64,000 nt of DNA from Rhabdobacter roseus (lineage in GTDB: Bacteria; Bacteroidota; Bacteroidia; Cytophagales; Spirosomataceae), in the NCBI RefSeq assembly GCF_014202275.1, contig NZ_JACHGF010000010.1:62001-126000 (forward strand), in the 5' to 3' direction. The stretch's first letter is position 1, and each line of letters opens with the position of its first letter. A program made the translations under genes and the position numbers. The notes beneath the pieces are model-generated. The model saw only the letters and a program-made list of their open reading frames with translations, was not told the origin of the DNA and made no database searches. This document shows, piece by piece, positions 8,082 to 16,019 of the stretch.

Positions 8082-9512
8082 TTAATTCCAGCCTCCGCCC
8101 AAGGCTCTGTACATGTTTACTTTGGCGTTTAAACGTTTCATTTTTATTTCAATCAGATCCATTCGGGATTCCAAGGCTTCGCGCTGCGTAAGCAATACCT
8201 CGCCATAGTCAGCCCGGGCCGAGTTGAACAGGCTACTGGCAATGGTTACGGACTGCCGCAAGAGCTCCACTTCCCGCTGCTTGGTCTGGTAGCTTTTTTC
8301 AAAATTAGCCATCCTGGAAAGCTGGTTAAGCACGTCTACGTACGCATTCAGAATGGTTTTTTCGTAGTTATAGGCGGCTTGTACTTGCTGCGCGTTGGCG
8401 GAGTAGTACGTGGCTTTGATGGCATTTCGGTTGATCAGCGGGGCTATCAGGTCACCGGCCAGGTTGTAAAGGATCGACTCGGGCCTTACCAGAAAGACAG
8501 GATTAAAGGCCTGGAAACTAACTCCCGCCGAAATACCCAGGGACGGATAAAAATTAGCTCTGGCTACCTTTACGTCTAATTTGGCGGCGGCCAATTCGTA
8601 TTCCGCCTGCCTTATATCCGGGCGATTTACCAGGAGCTGGGCCGGTACCCCCGCCTGAATGGAGTCGATGTTCATCGTGTCGAATGAAACTGAAGCGCGG
8701 GGAATGGGCCTTGGAAACCGGGCCGTTAGGAAATTGATCCGGTTTTCGGTTTCAACGATTTTCTGCTTTACCTCAAACTGCAAATTTTGCGTATTTAAGA
8801 GCTGAGCCTCAAACCGATTCACCGCCAGCTGGGTTACTTTGGCGGCGTTTTTTTGCATTTGTACCACTCGAAGGGCGTTGGACTGAATCTGACTATTTTG
8901 CTCGAGGATGTTGAGGGTATTATCCAAAGCCATGAGCTCATAGTATGCATCGGCAATTTCGGCAATCAGGTTCGTCACCATGAAGTTTTTGCCTTCGATG
9001 GACGCCAGGTACCTTGCTATTGCCGATTTTTTAGCGTTGCGCAACTTCTTCCAAATATCCACTTCCCAGGTGGCGTAGGCGCCCAGCCCAAAATCGGTCA
9101 GAGGGTCCGGGAACTCCCGGCCGGGCCGGATGTCCAATTGCCTTTCGACGGCCCCGTCCCGCGTGTACCGACCGGCTTTTTCCACGCCTGCTCCGGCTCT
9201 GAAATGCACAAAAGGGAGGTATTCCCCTTTTCGGGCCCGGATCTCATTTTGGCTGATGCTGATTTCCTGGAGGGTAATATGGAGCTCCTGGTTATTTTTC
9301 AGCGCCGTGTCAATGAGGGAAATCAGGTTTTCGTCGGCGAAATAGTCCCGCCAATTAAGCCGGGTGCTATTGAGGGTGTCGCCGGAGTGGGCATAGCTGG
9401 CCGGTACGGTTTTATTTTCTGTCCGGACGGCGGGCTCCGTGATTTTACAACCCCACACCGACAGCACGATCCAGGCTACACCGATAAGCGGATAGATTGA
9501 CTTATTTTTCAT
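8082..9512 (-). CDS. RND efflux outer-membrane lipoprotein (TolC/OprM family)
   Basis: 476 residues. The signal peptide ends in a lipobox (VWGC, Cys22), then come the two OEP repeats typical of NodT/OprM proteins: WRDYFADENLISLIDTALKNNQEL near the N-terminus, ATWEVDIWKKLRN, long coiled helices, and the second-repeat RPDIRQAEYELAAAKLDVKVARANFYPS. It forms the trimeric outer-membrane channel of the tripartite pump. Its start overlaps the end of the pump gene by 11 bp, so the two are probably translationally coupled. Confidence 0.95.
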   Translation of the reverse strand: MKNKSIYPLIGVAWIVLSVWGCKITEPAVRTENKTVPASYAHSGDTLNSTRLNWRDYFADENLISLIDTALKNNQELHITLQEISISQNEIRARKGEYLPFVHFRAGAGVEKAGRYTRDGAVERQLDIRPGREFPDPLTDFGLGAYATWEVDIWKKLRNAKKSAIARYLASIEGKNFMVTNLIAEIADAYYELMALDNTLNILEQNSQIQSNALRVVQMQKNAAKVTQLAVNRFEAQLLNTQNLQFEVKQKIVETENRINFLTARFPRPIPRASVSFDTMNIDSIQAGVPAQLLVNRPDIRQAEYELAAAKLDVKVARANFYPSLGISAGVSFQAFNPVFLVRPESILYNLAGDLIAPLINRNAIKATYYSANAQQVQAAYNYEKTILNAYVDVLNQLSRMANFEKSYQTKQREVELLRQSVTIASSLFNSARADYGEVLLTQREALESRMDLIEIKMKRLNAKVNMYRALGGGWN

Positions 9513-12500
9513 TTCTGTTTCTTTTTCGGTTGTTTGCTTTGATGACCAGCCCCATTTTTTGAATCTTTTTCAGTAGCGACGCTTCCACGCTGCTTTTGAC
9601 AAAATCTTCGGTGAGCGGATTCTGATCCTCATCCTGAATGAGTTTTCGACCACTGGCCAGGGTGCCGAAAATATAATAGAGCCCCGGCACGATGATCACC
9701 CCGAACACCGTCCCGAACAGCATACCGCCCAGGGCGGATGAGCCGATGGTGCGGTTGCCCACGGCTCCCGGCCCCGTAGCGACTACCAACGGAATAAGCC
9801 CGGCAATAAAGGCAAAGGAGGTCATCAGGATGGGACGAAAGCGGGCTTTGGAACCTTCGATGGCGGCCTCTAAAATCGAAAGCCCCTGCTGGTGTTTCTG
9901 CACGGCAAATTCGACAATCAGTACCGCATTTTTTCCCAGAAGCCCCACCAGCATGATCAGCCCTATCTGGGCGTAGATATCATTGGCTAGCCCCATTACT
10001 TTCAGGACGGCAAAGGAGCCAAATACCCCGGCGGGCAGGGATATAATGACCACCAGCGGAATGATGAAACTTTCGTACTGTGACGCCAGTACCAAATACA
10101 CGAAGATCAGCACCACCACAAAGATGTACAGGGCTTCGTTGCCCCGGCGGGCTTCGTCAAACGACAGGCCTTCCCAGGCGATGTCGTACCCCTGGGGCAG
10201 GGTTTTCTCGGCCACTTCCTGAATGGCCCGGATGGCATCGCCGCTCGTATAGCCCGGAGCGGGTATTCCCCGGATCGACGAAGAAGTATACAGGTTGAAG
10301 CGCGTGATTTCATTGGGACCCTGGGTCTTTTTCATTTTCATGAAGGAAGAGTAGGGTACCATTTCACCGCTCTCGTTTTTAATGAATAAATCCAACACAT
10401 CCGAGGGCATTCGGCGGTAGCTGGGGGCGGCTTGGGTATATACCTTGAAAAAAGTATTGAACCTCGTAAAGCCTTGCTCGTAGGTACTTCCGATCAGGAT
10501 GTCCAGGTTTTCCATGGCTTTGCCAATGGAAACCCCTTTTTGCATGGCCAGCTCGTTGTCAATGAGGAGCTCGTACTGGGGGTAGTTGGCGGCATAAAAC
10601 GTGAACAGCCCACTCAGCTCTTTACGGTTGCGCAGAGACTCCATAAACTCCGAGTTTATTTTGTCAAACTCCTGGTAGTCGATGGTACTGCTTTTATCCA
10701 GCAGCCGGAGCGAAAAACCGTCCGACGAGCCATAACCTGGCACGGCCGGTGGTTCAAAGTACTCGATGACGGCCCCCAGGTTCTGGGTTTTTTCTTCCAG
10801 CTCTTCCATGATCTCATGCACGGAATGCTTCCGCTCCGACCAGTCTTTCAGGTTGATGATACAGGTACCCGCGTTGGAGCCTCGCCCTTCGGTCAGGATT
10901 TCGTAACCCGCCAGCGAAGACACCGACTGGATTCCCTCCACCTCTTCGGCGATGTGCTGCAACCGCCGGGACACCTCATTGGTACTTTCCAGGGTACTAC
11001 CGGGCGGCGTTTGAATGATGGCGTAAATCATGCCCTGGTCTTCGTTGGGAATAAAGCCCGACGGCAGGGTTTGGTTAACGGCAAAAATGCCGAACCCAAA
11101 AGCGATGAGTATGCCGTAGGTAATGACCCGGCGGTCCACGATCCGGCGGAGCAAACGGGTGTACCTGCCGGTTAGCTTATCAAACCTTCGGTTGAACCAA
11201 TCAATGAATAAGCTGACGGGCGTTTTTCGTTTGGGCTTGTGGTGATTGTTTTTTAAAATCATGGCACAAAGGACCGGCGTGAGGGTTAACGCCACTACCC
11301 CCGACAATACGATGGAGCTCGCCATGGTGATGGAGAACTGGCGGTAGAAAACCCCGACGGGGCCGGTCATGAACGCAATGGGTACAAACACCGACGTCAT
11401 GATGAGCGTGATGGCGATGATGGCCCCGCTAATTTCCCCAAGTACCTTCTTGACGGCCCGGTAGGGCGTTAAGTGTTCTTCCTCCATTTTGGCATGGACG
11501 GCCTCCACCACCACGATGGCGTCATCGACCACGATCCCGATGGCCAGTACCAGGGCAAAAAGCGTGATGAGGTTGATGGTGAGGCCAAAGAGCTGCATGA
11601 ACATAAAGGCCCCCACCAGCGACACCGGCACGGCGATGATGGGGATCAGCGTAGAACGCCAGTCGCCCAGGAAGAGAAATACCACCAAAGCCACCAACAC
11701 AAAGGCTTCCACCAGCGTATGCATCACTTTATCAATCGAGGCATCCACAAATTTGGACACATCGTAGTTGATTTCGTAGGCCATGCCGGGCGGGAAGTCT
11801 TTCTCCAATTCCGTGAGCTTTTCTTTTACACCCTCAATGACCTTGCTGGCGTTGGTACCGAAGTTTTGCTTCAAGACAATCGAGGCCGCCGGGTACCCAT
11901 CTTTGTTGGAATAAATGTCAAAAAACTCACTGCCTAGCTCCACTTCGGCAATGTCCTTGAGTTTGAGCGTTTCGCCATTGGCATTGGCTTTCACAATGAT
12001 GTTCTCGTATTCTTCGGGTTTATTAAACCGACCCTTATACGTCAGCACGTACTCGAGCGACTGGGCGGTTTTTCCGGAAGCCTGTCCCAGCCGCCCCGGC
12101 CTTCCGATCACACTTTGTTCTTCCAGGGCTTTCATCACTTCGTCGGTCGAAATGTTGTAGGCGCGCATGCGGTCGGGTTTGAGCCATACCCGCATGGCGT
12201 ACTGGCGACTCCCCAGTATTTGGGCGCGCCCCATGCCGCTGATCCTTTGGAGCTCGGGGAGGATGTGTACGTTGGCGTAGTTGTACAAAAACTTTTCGTC
12301 CGCGTTTTTATCCGTGCTGAAGAGGTTCACGTACATCAGCATACTGGGCTGGATGGGCGTGATCACGATCCCTTCGCGTTGCACCAGCGGAGGCAGGTTA
12401 TTCATGATTTGGTCGACCCGGGTCTTTACGTTAACCACCGCCGCGTTGGGGTCGGTACCGGGCTCAAACACAATTTGCACCGTCGCTTCTCCGGCGCTGG

Positions 12501-12747
12501 TGGCGTCGGAGATCAGGTACTGCATGCCCTGTACGCCGTTGATGGCCCGTTCGAGGGGAATGAGGGTCGATTCCACGAGTACCTGGGCGCTGGCTCCGGG
12601 ATAGGCAATAAATATATTGACGCGGGGCGGAGCAATGTCCGGAAATTGGGAGATCGGTCTTGTAGTAATCGCTAGAACCCCTAAGAAAATGATGGCCAGC
12701 GAAATGGAGATAGCAAGAACCGGCCTTTGAATGAATTTGCTAAACAT
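9502..12747 (-). CDS. RND multidrug efflux transporter, HAE1 family inner-membrane pump
   Basis: 1081 residues, the normal size for AcrB/MexB-type pumps. It begins with FIQRPVLAISISLAIIFLG and has the two-fold repeat of six membrane helices plus a large periplasmic porter domain. Helix 4 carries LAIGIVVDDAIVVVEAV with the paired Asp proton-relay residues, and the second half has GLLGKNAVLIVEFAV. The first periplasmic part has ISQFPDIAPPRVNIFIAYPGAS. It is a proton-driven exporter of hydrophobic or amphiphilic drugs. It lies between adaptor and channel genes in the usual order. The operon has few GTAC-type genome motifs compared with its neighbours, suggesting acquisition. Confidence 0.96.
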   Translation of the reverse strand: MFSKFIQRPVLAISISLAIIFLGVLAITTRPISQFPDIAPPRVNIFIAYPGASAQVLVESTLIPLERAINGVQGMQYLISDATSAGEATVQIVFEPGTDPNAAVVNVKTRVDQIMNNLPPLVQREGIVITPIQPSMLMYVNLFSTDKNADEKFLYNYANVHILPELQRISGMGRAQILGSRQYAMRVWLKPDRMRAYNISTDEVMKALEEQSVIGRPGRLGQASGKTAQSLEYVLTYKGRFNKPEEYENIIVKANANGETLKLKDIAEVELGSEFFDIYSNKDGYPAASIVLKQNFGTNASKVIEGVKEKLTELEKDFPPGMAYEINYDVSKFVDASIDKVMHTLVEAFVLVALVVFLFLGDWRSTLIPIIAVPVSLVGAFMFMQLFGLTINLITLFALVLAIGIVVDDAIVVVEAVHAKMEEEHLTPYRAVKKVLGEISGAIIAITLIMTSVFVPIAFMTGPVGVFYRQFSITMASSIVLSGVVALTLTPVLCAMILKNNHHKPKRKTPVSLFIDWFNRRFDKLTGRYTRLLRRIVDRRVITYGILIAFGFGIFAVNQTLPSGFIPNEDQGMIYAIIQTPPGSTLESTNEVSRRLQHIAEEVEGIQSVSSLAGYEILTEGRGSNAGTCIINLKDWSERKHSVHEIMEELEEKTQNLGAVIEYFEPPAVPGYGSSDGFSLRLLDKSSTIDYQEFDKINSEFMESLRNRKELSGLFTFYAANYPQYELLIDNELAMQKGVSIGKAMENLDILIGSTYEQGFTRFNTFFKVYTQAAPSYRRMPSDVLDLFIKNESGEMVPYSSFMKMKKTQGPNEITRFNLYTSSSIRGIPAPGYTSGDAIRAIQEVAEKTLPQGYDIAWEGLSFDEARRGNEALYIFVVVLIFVYLVLASQYESFIIPLVVIISLPAGVFGSFAVLKVMGLANDIYAQIGLIMLVGLLGKNAVLIVEFAVQKHQQGLSILEAAIEGSKARFRPILMTSFAFIAGLIPLVVATGPGAVGNRTIGSSALGGMLFGTVFGVIIVPGLYYIFGTLASGRKLIQDEDQNPLTEDFVKSSVEASLLKKIQKMGLVIKANNRKRNRNEK

Positions 12748-12773
12748 CTTAATTCACGTTTTAGGGTTCTTAC

Positions 12774-13859
12774 TTATTCGGCGTGTAGTTGGTGCAGTTC
12801 GGCCAGGATCTTTTGCTGCGGATGGAATTCGTACTTGATTTCCTGGTTGTTTTTAACCTTCCGCAGCCCTTCAATCAGGATTTTATCCGTTACCAATAAT
12901 CCTTCCGAAACCTGGTAGATATGGGGGATTTCTGCCCCTACGGTAATTTGCCGGGATCGAATGACATTGCTGGTGTCGACTACGTAGACGTACTTTTTGT
13001 CCAAAACCTCAAAGGTGGCTTTTTGCGGAATGAGCAGGGCGTCATTCAGCTTTACGGGCATCAAAATATTGCCGGTTTCACCGTGTCGTAGGACGCCTTG
13101 TGGGTTTTGAAAAGTGGCCCTAAAGGCAATGTTTCCGGTCTCATTATTAAAGTCTGCTTCAATGGTTTCCACCACACCTTCCTGGCCAAATAGCTGATTG
13201 TTAGCGATTCTTAGTTTTACCTTCAAGGGATCGTTGGACTTGGCGCGGGTGATGTAGTCCAGGTACTCGGCTTCCGGAACGTTGAAGTAAACCCACATCC
13301 GGTTGTTGTCGGAAAGGGTGGTGAGCAGTTCTCCTTCGTCCACCAAACTACCCAGACGGACGTCATTGAAGCGGCCCACGATGCCATCAAACGGGGCCCG
13401 AATCTCCGTAAATCCCAGGTGGGCCTGGGCCAGTTCCAGCTCGGCTTTGGCCTTGTCCAGTTTGGCTTTGGACAGGGCCAATTCATTTTTGGATACGATG
13501 TTGCTGTCGGCGAGACTTTTGGTGTTTTGAAATTCTATTTCGGCAAAACTGGCCTCGGCATTGGCAATTTGCTTTTCGGCCTGGTAGATCACGGGCATAA
13601 TTTGGAACATGAGCTGCCCCTTTTTAATAAACTGGCCTTCGTCTACGTAAATTTTTTGCAGGTAGCCTTTTTCCAAAGCCCGAAGCTCGATGTGCTGGAT
13701 GGCCCGGATCTGACAAACGTAATCGTGAAAAATAAGGGTGTCTTTTTTTATTGGGCTCGATACCAAGTACTTGGTTTGTTCCTGCTCTTGGTGTTCGTCG
13801 TGCGTGCAGCTGGTAATACATACCGCGGCCAGGCAGAGGAGCATATGAAAATATCTCAT
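12774..13859 (-). CDS. RND efflux periplasmic adaptor (membrane fusion protein)
   Basis: 361 residues. Lipoprotein signal (ITSC, Cys about residue 18), then the MFP architecture: first barrel-sandwich strand (YLQKIYVDEGQFIKKGQLMFQI, about 70-90), alpha-hairpin coiled coil (about 95-145), the returning lipoyl strand (TEIRAPFDGIVGRFNDVRLGSLVDEGELLTTL), then beta-barrel and membrane-proximal domains. It bridges the pump and the outer-membrane channel. First gene of the three-gene operon; 26 bp separate it from the pump gene. Confidence 0.95.
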   Translation of the reverse strand: MRYFHMLLCLAAVCITSCTHDEHQEQEQTKYLVSSPIKKDTLIFHDYVCQIRAIQHIELRALEKGYLQKIYVDEGQFIKKGQLMFQIMPVIYQAEKQIANAEASFAEIEFQNTKSLADSNIVSKNELALSKAKLDKAKAELELAQAHLGFTEIRAPFDGIVGRFNDVRLGSLVDEGELLTTLSDNNRMWVYFNVPEAEYLDYITRAKSNDPLKVKLRIANNQLFGQEGVVETIEADFNNETGNIAFRATFQNPQGVLRHGETGNILMPVKLNDALLIPQKATFEVLDKKYVYVVDTSNVIRSRQITVGAEIPHIYQVSEGLLVTDKILIEGLRKVKNNQEIKYEFHPQQKILAELHQLHAE

Positions 13860-13869
13860 GTTGATTTTT

Positions 13870-13995
13870 GATTTATTAAACGAAACTGGGAAAGCACGAA
13901 CGCACCCAAAGGCTTATGGAAAGGCCTCATGGGGGATGCGTACGGGAAAGCCTTCAGCAAAGAGCCCAAGGATTTCTACGAGCGTTTAATAAATC
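13870..13995. repeat. 13-bp inverted repeats bounding a 126-bp segment
   Basis: GATTTATTAAACG at 13870-13882 is repeated exactly in inverted orientation at 13983-13995. The enclosed ~100 bp is GC-richer than the arms. The right arm covers the stop codon of the small secreted protein gene. It could be a miniature element, a regulatory loop, or chance. Confidence 0.35.
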
Positions 13996-14021
13996 AGGAC
14001 AGGAAACTTTTCCAGGAGTGA
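13872..14021 (+). pseudogene. Possible gene remnant (49 codons)
   Basis: A short open frame that reads like normal protein (GLWKGLMGDAYGKAF, then SKEPKDFYERLINQ) is bounded upstream by an in-frame stop and ends at TGA 14019. An internal ATG lies at 13929. No family is recognised. It overlaps the end of the opposite-strand secreted protein gene and sits inside the 13-bp inverted repeats, so it may be the C-terminal relic of a lost gene or a chance frame. Confidence 0.22.
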
Positions 14022-14449
14022 TGCAGAATGAAGAGCGAAACCGTTTTCCGGTTTTGGAAGGATAAAAGGAGCTTTAAATAGGTCGTTTTTGTACTTTTTG
14101 CGGCGCTGTATTTTATAAAATCACAGCTGCCCAGATCCCAGGTCCATTTACTCCATTCGTCTTCTACGTCTTCGGTCGACTCGTCGTTTTCGTCCGAAGA
14201 TTCGGGGTCGGGCTCGTAGGGAAGCTGGAGCGGGTGGTGGGCAGCAGAAGCATCGTCGTTACCCGTAAGCAGCGAAGCATGATCTTCCAGGCTTGATTCA
14301 CTCGTCTGCGGGTACGGCTTGGGGAAAGAATGGGTACTTTCGCCCAGAAACGAAAAGCTAAATGAAAGCAAAAAGCAGAAGCACCTGAAAAGTACTTCCA
14401 GGTTCTTGAGATGCACGTTCGGCTTTCTATGTTGGCTTTTGCTCCGCAT
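13994..14449 (-). CDS. Small secreted acidic protein, hypothetical
   Basis: 151 residues from the ATG complementary to 14447-14449; the frame extends slightly to a TTG. After a basic N-terminus there is a hydrophobic Phe/Leu/Ser-rich stretch (about residues 24-37) acting as a signal or anchor. A very acidic linker follows (PDPESSDENDESTEDVEDEW), and the C-terminus is basic/hydrophobic, ending in ILHHSWKSFLS. I recall small proteins of this form in Bacteroidota near efflux genes, but know no function. It precedes the efflux operon on the same strand with 134 bp between them. Confidence 0.6.
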   Translation of the reverse strand: MRSKSQHRKPNVHLKNLEVLFRCFCFLLSFSFSFLGESTHSFPKPYPQTSESSLEDHASLLTGNDDASAAHHPLQLPYEPDPESSDENDESTEDVEDEWSKWTWDLGSCDFIKYSAAKSTKTTYLKLLLSFQNRKTVSLFILHHSWKSFLS

Positions 14450-15088
14450 GGCTGGCGACAAAGGTATACTTATTTCATGAGGTGTTCCTGCAGCATTAGT
14501 TGTATGGTAGCTATAGTACGCCCAACGACCCGATCTGGCCTTTTTTCGCTCGGCGGAGCAATAGAACGGTTTGGCAAACCGGGCTTATGATCAAGGTACT
14601 TTTGGCTATGTGGGTGAATAAAATATCGTGATCGTACTACCTAGATTGCCAAGGCCCGAAAGTACCATTTTGGAACAAATATCCAAGCTGTCGCGTGCCT
14701 TTTCTCATGGGATACTACCCATTTATTTTGGCATTGCTGCCTGGCCTGAAAAGAACAAAATCGAATCACGGAAAAGTACCTCAAAAGTACCCCCGTGCCG
14801 GGATTACCCCCTCCCAACGGAAAGGTACTTTGCCGCCCGTAGGGGGTACTTTCGACAGCCTGAAGATACCTTTCAGGGTAGGTAGTTGGTAGCTTAAATG
14901 AATATCCGCGAGGTACTTTTTCCTCGCGGAATCAAAATGGATTTGCCGCCCGCCTTGGTAAGGTACTTGCGGAGGTACCTGGTTGAACTTTTGTGTGTCA
15001 GAAACGATTATCTATATGTATGAACATTAAATGTTAATACATATAAATTAAACCAAAGTACCTCCCTAACACAGGTACCTGCACGGCG
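14450..15088. other. Intergenic region dense in GTAC motifs
   Basis: About 640 bp without a convincing gene. By hand count the 500 bp from 14590 contain 11 GTAC-centred words of the AAAGTACC/GGTACTTT type (near 14596, 14662, 14777, 14787, 14824, 14847, 14913, 14961, 14974, 15057 and 15075). Open frames here are short and rich in residues forced by the motif, so I do not call them. A hairpin lies at 14905-14930. Confidence 0.6.
14905..14930. terminator. Stem-loop with 9-bp arms, possible terminator
   Basis: TCCGCGAGG and its complement CCTCGCGGA are separated by an 8-nt loop that contains a GGTACTTT-type word. No gene ends nearby on the plus strand and no U tract follows, so a terminator role is uncertain. 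Confidence 0.3.
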
Positions 15089-15919
15089 ATGAAACTGAAC
15101 GAACTAACCCAACTGACCCAGCCCTTCGGAACCACCGAGCGGATGCCCGTCCTCTTCGTAGGGCACGGCAACCCCATGAACGCCCTGGAAGATAACCCGT
15201 TTACGCGTAGCCTGCGGCAAGCAGGGGAGCAGCTGCGCGCCAAGTACCCCCCGCAGGCCATCCTGGTGGTGTCGGCGCACTGGCTCACGCGGGGTACTTT
15301 CGTAAACGTAGCCCCCCGGCCCGAGACCATCCACGACTTCGGCGGCTTTCCCGACGCGCTTTTTGCCGTGCAGTACCCGGCCCCCGGCGCACCCGAGCTG
15401 GCGCGGGAGACGGCCCGGCTAAGTACCCTCATCCACGAAACCGACGACTGGGGCCTGGACCACGGCGCCTGGACCATCCTGCATCACTTGTTTCCGGGGG
15501 CGGAAGTACCCGTGTACCAGCTGAGCATCGACTACTACCAGCCGATGGAGTACCACCTGCGGCTGGCGCAGCAACTCAAGGTACTTCGCCGCAAAGGGGT
15601 ACTTATTATTGGCAGTGGGAATATCGTGCACAACCTGCGCCAGAGCATGCCGCGCCTGATGACCGGCGACCACGCCGCTTACGACTGGGCCACGGAGTTT
15701 GACGCCTGGACCAAGCAACAACTCGAAAAGGGCGACTACGAAAGCCTGACCAGGTACCTGGAGCTGGGGACCGTGGGGAAGCTGGCCGTACCCACGCCCG
15801 ACCACTACATTCCGCTGCTCTACAGCGTGGGCCTGGCTGATGCCACCGACCCGCTCCAGCAGCTCTACGAAGAAGTAGCCTACGGGGGCATCAGCATGAG
15901 GACGTTTCAGCTGGGGTAG
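15089..15919 (+). CDS. ygiD: 4,5-DOPA-extradiol-dioxygenase-like protein
   Basis: 276 residues of the class III extradiol dioxygenase (LigB-like) family, YgiD/DODA branch. Metal-site elements are PVLFVGHGNPMNAL (His about residue 28), VSAHWLTRG (about residue 65), the DWGLDHGAWTIL segment, and a late GSGNIVHNLR. The family opens catechol-type rings using Fe(II) or Zn; YgiD acts on L-DOPA in vitro, and its physiological substrate is unclear. Monocistronic, ending at a strong bidirectional terminator. Confidence 0.93.
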   Translation: MKLNELTQLTQPFGTTERMPVLFVGHGNPMNALEDNPFTRSLRQAGEQLRAKYPPQAILVVSAHWLTRGTFVNVAPRPETIHDFGGFPDALFAVQYPAPGAPELARETARLSTLIHETDDWGLDHGAWTILHHLFPGAEVPVYQLSIDYYQPMEYHLRLAQQLKVLRRKGVLIIGSGNIVHNLRQSMPRLMTGDHAAYDWATEFDAWTKQQLEKGDYESLTRYLELGTVGKLAVPTPDHYIPLLYSVGLADATDPLQQLYEEVAYGGISMRTFQLG

Positions 15920-15953
15920 GGGTACTTTAGAGGTAGTTTCTTGATAAAAAAAG

Positions 15954-15988
15954 AAGCGGGATGGCTCTACACGAACCATCCCGCTTTT
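15954..15988. terminator. Bidirectional intrinsic terminator
   Basis: 11-bp arms (AAGCGGGATGG and complement) with an 11-nt loop. T4 follows on the plus side and an A7 run precedes, giving a U tract on the minus strand. It serves both the dioxygenase and the convergent sppA gene. Confidence 0.85.
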
Positions 15989-16019
15989 GTACGATAAAGT
16001 ACCTAAAGGTACCTTCCTT

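Noticed and set aside
14628-14892. Two overlapping open frames in the intergenic region before the dioxygenase
   Set aside because: Residues follow the GTAC words (repeated ST, VP and KYP pairs), there is no domain pattern, and the two frames overlap each other.
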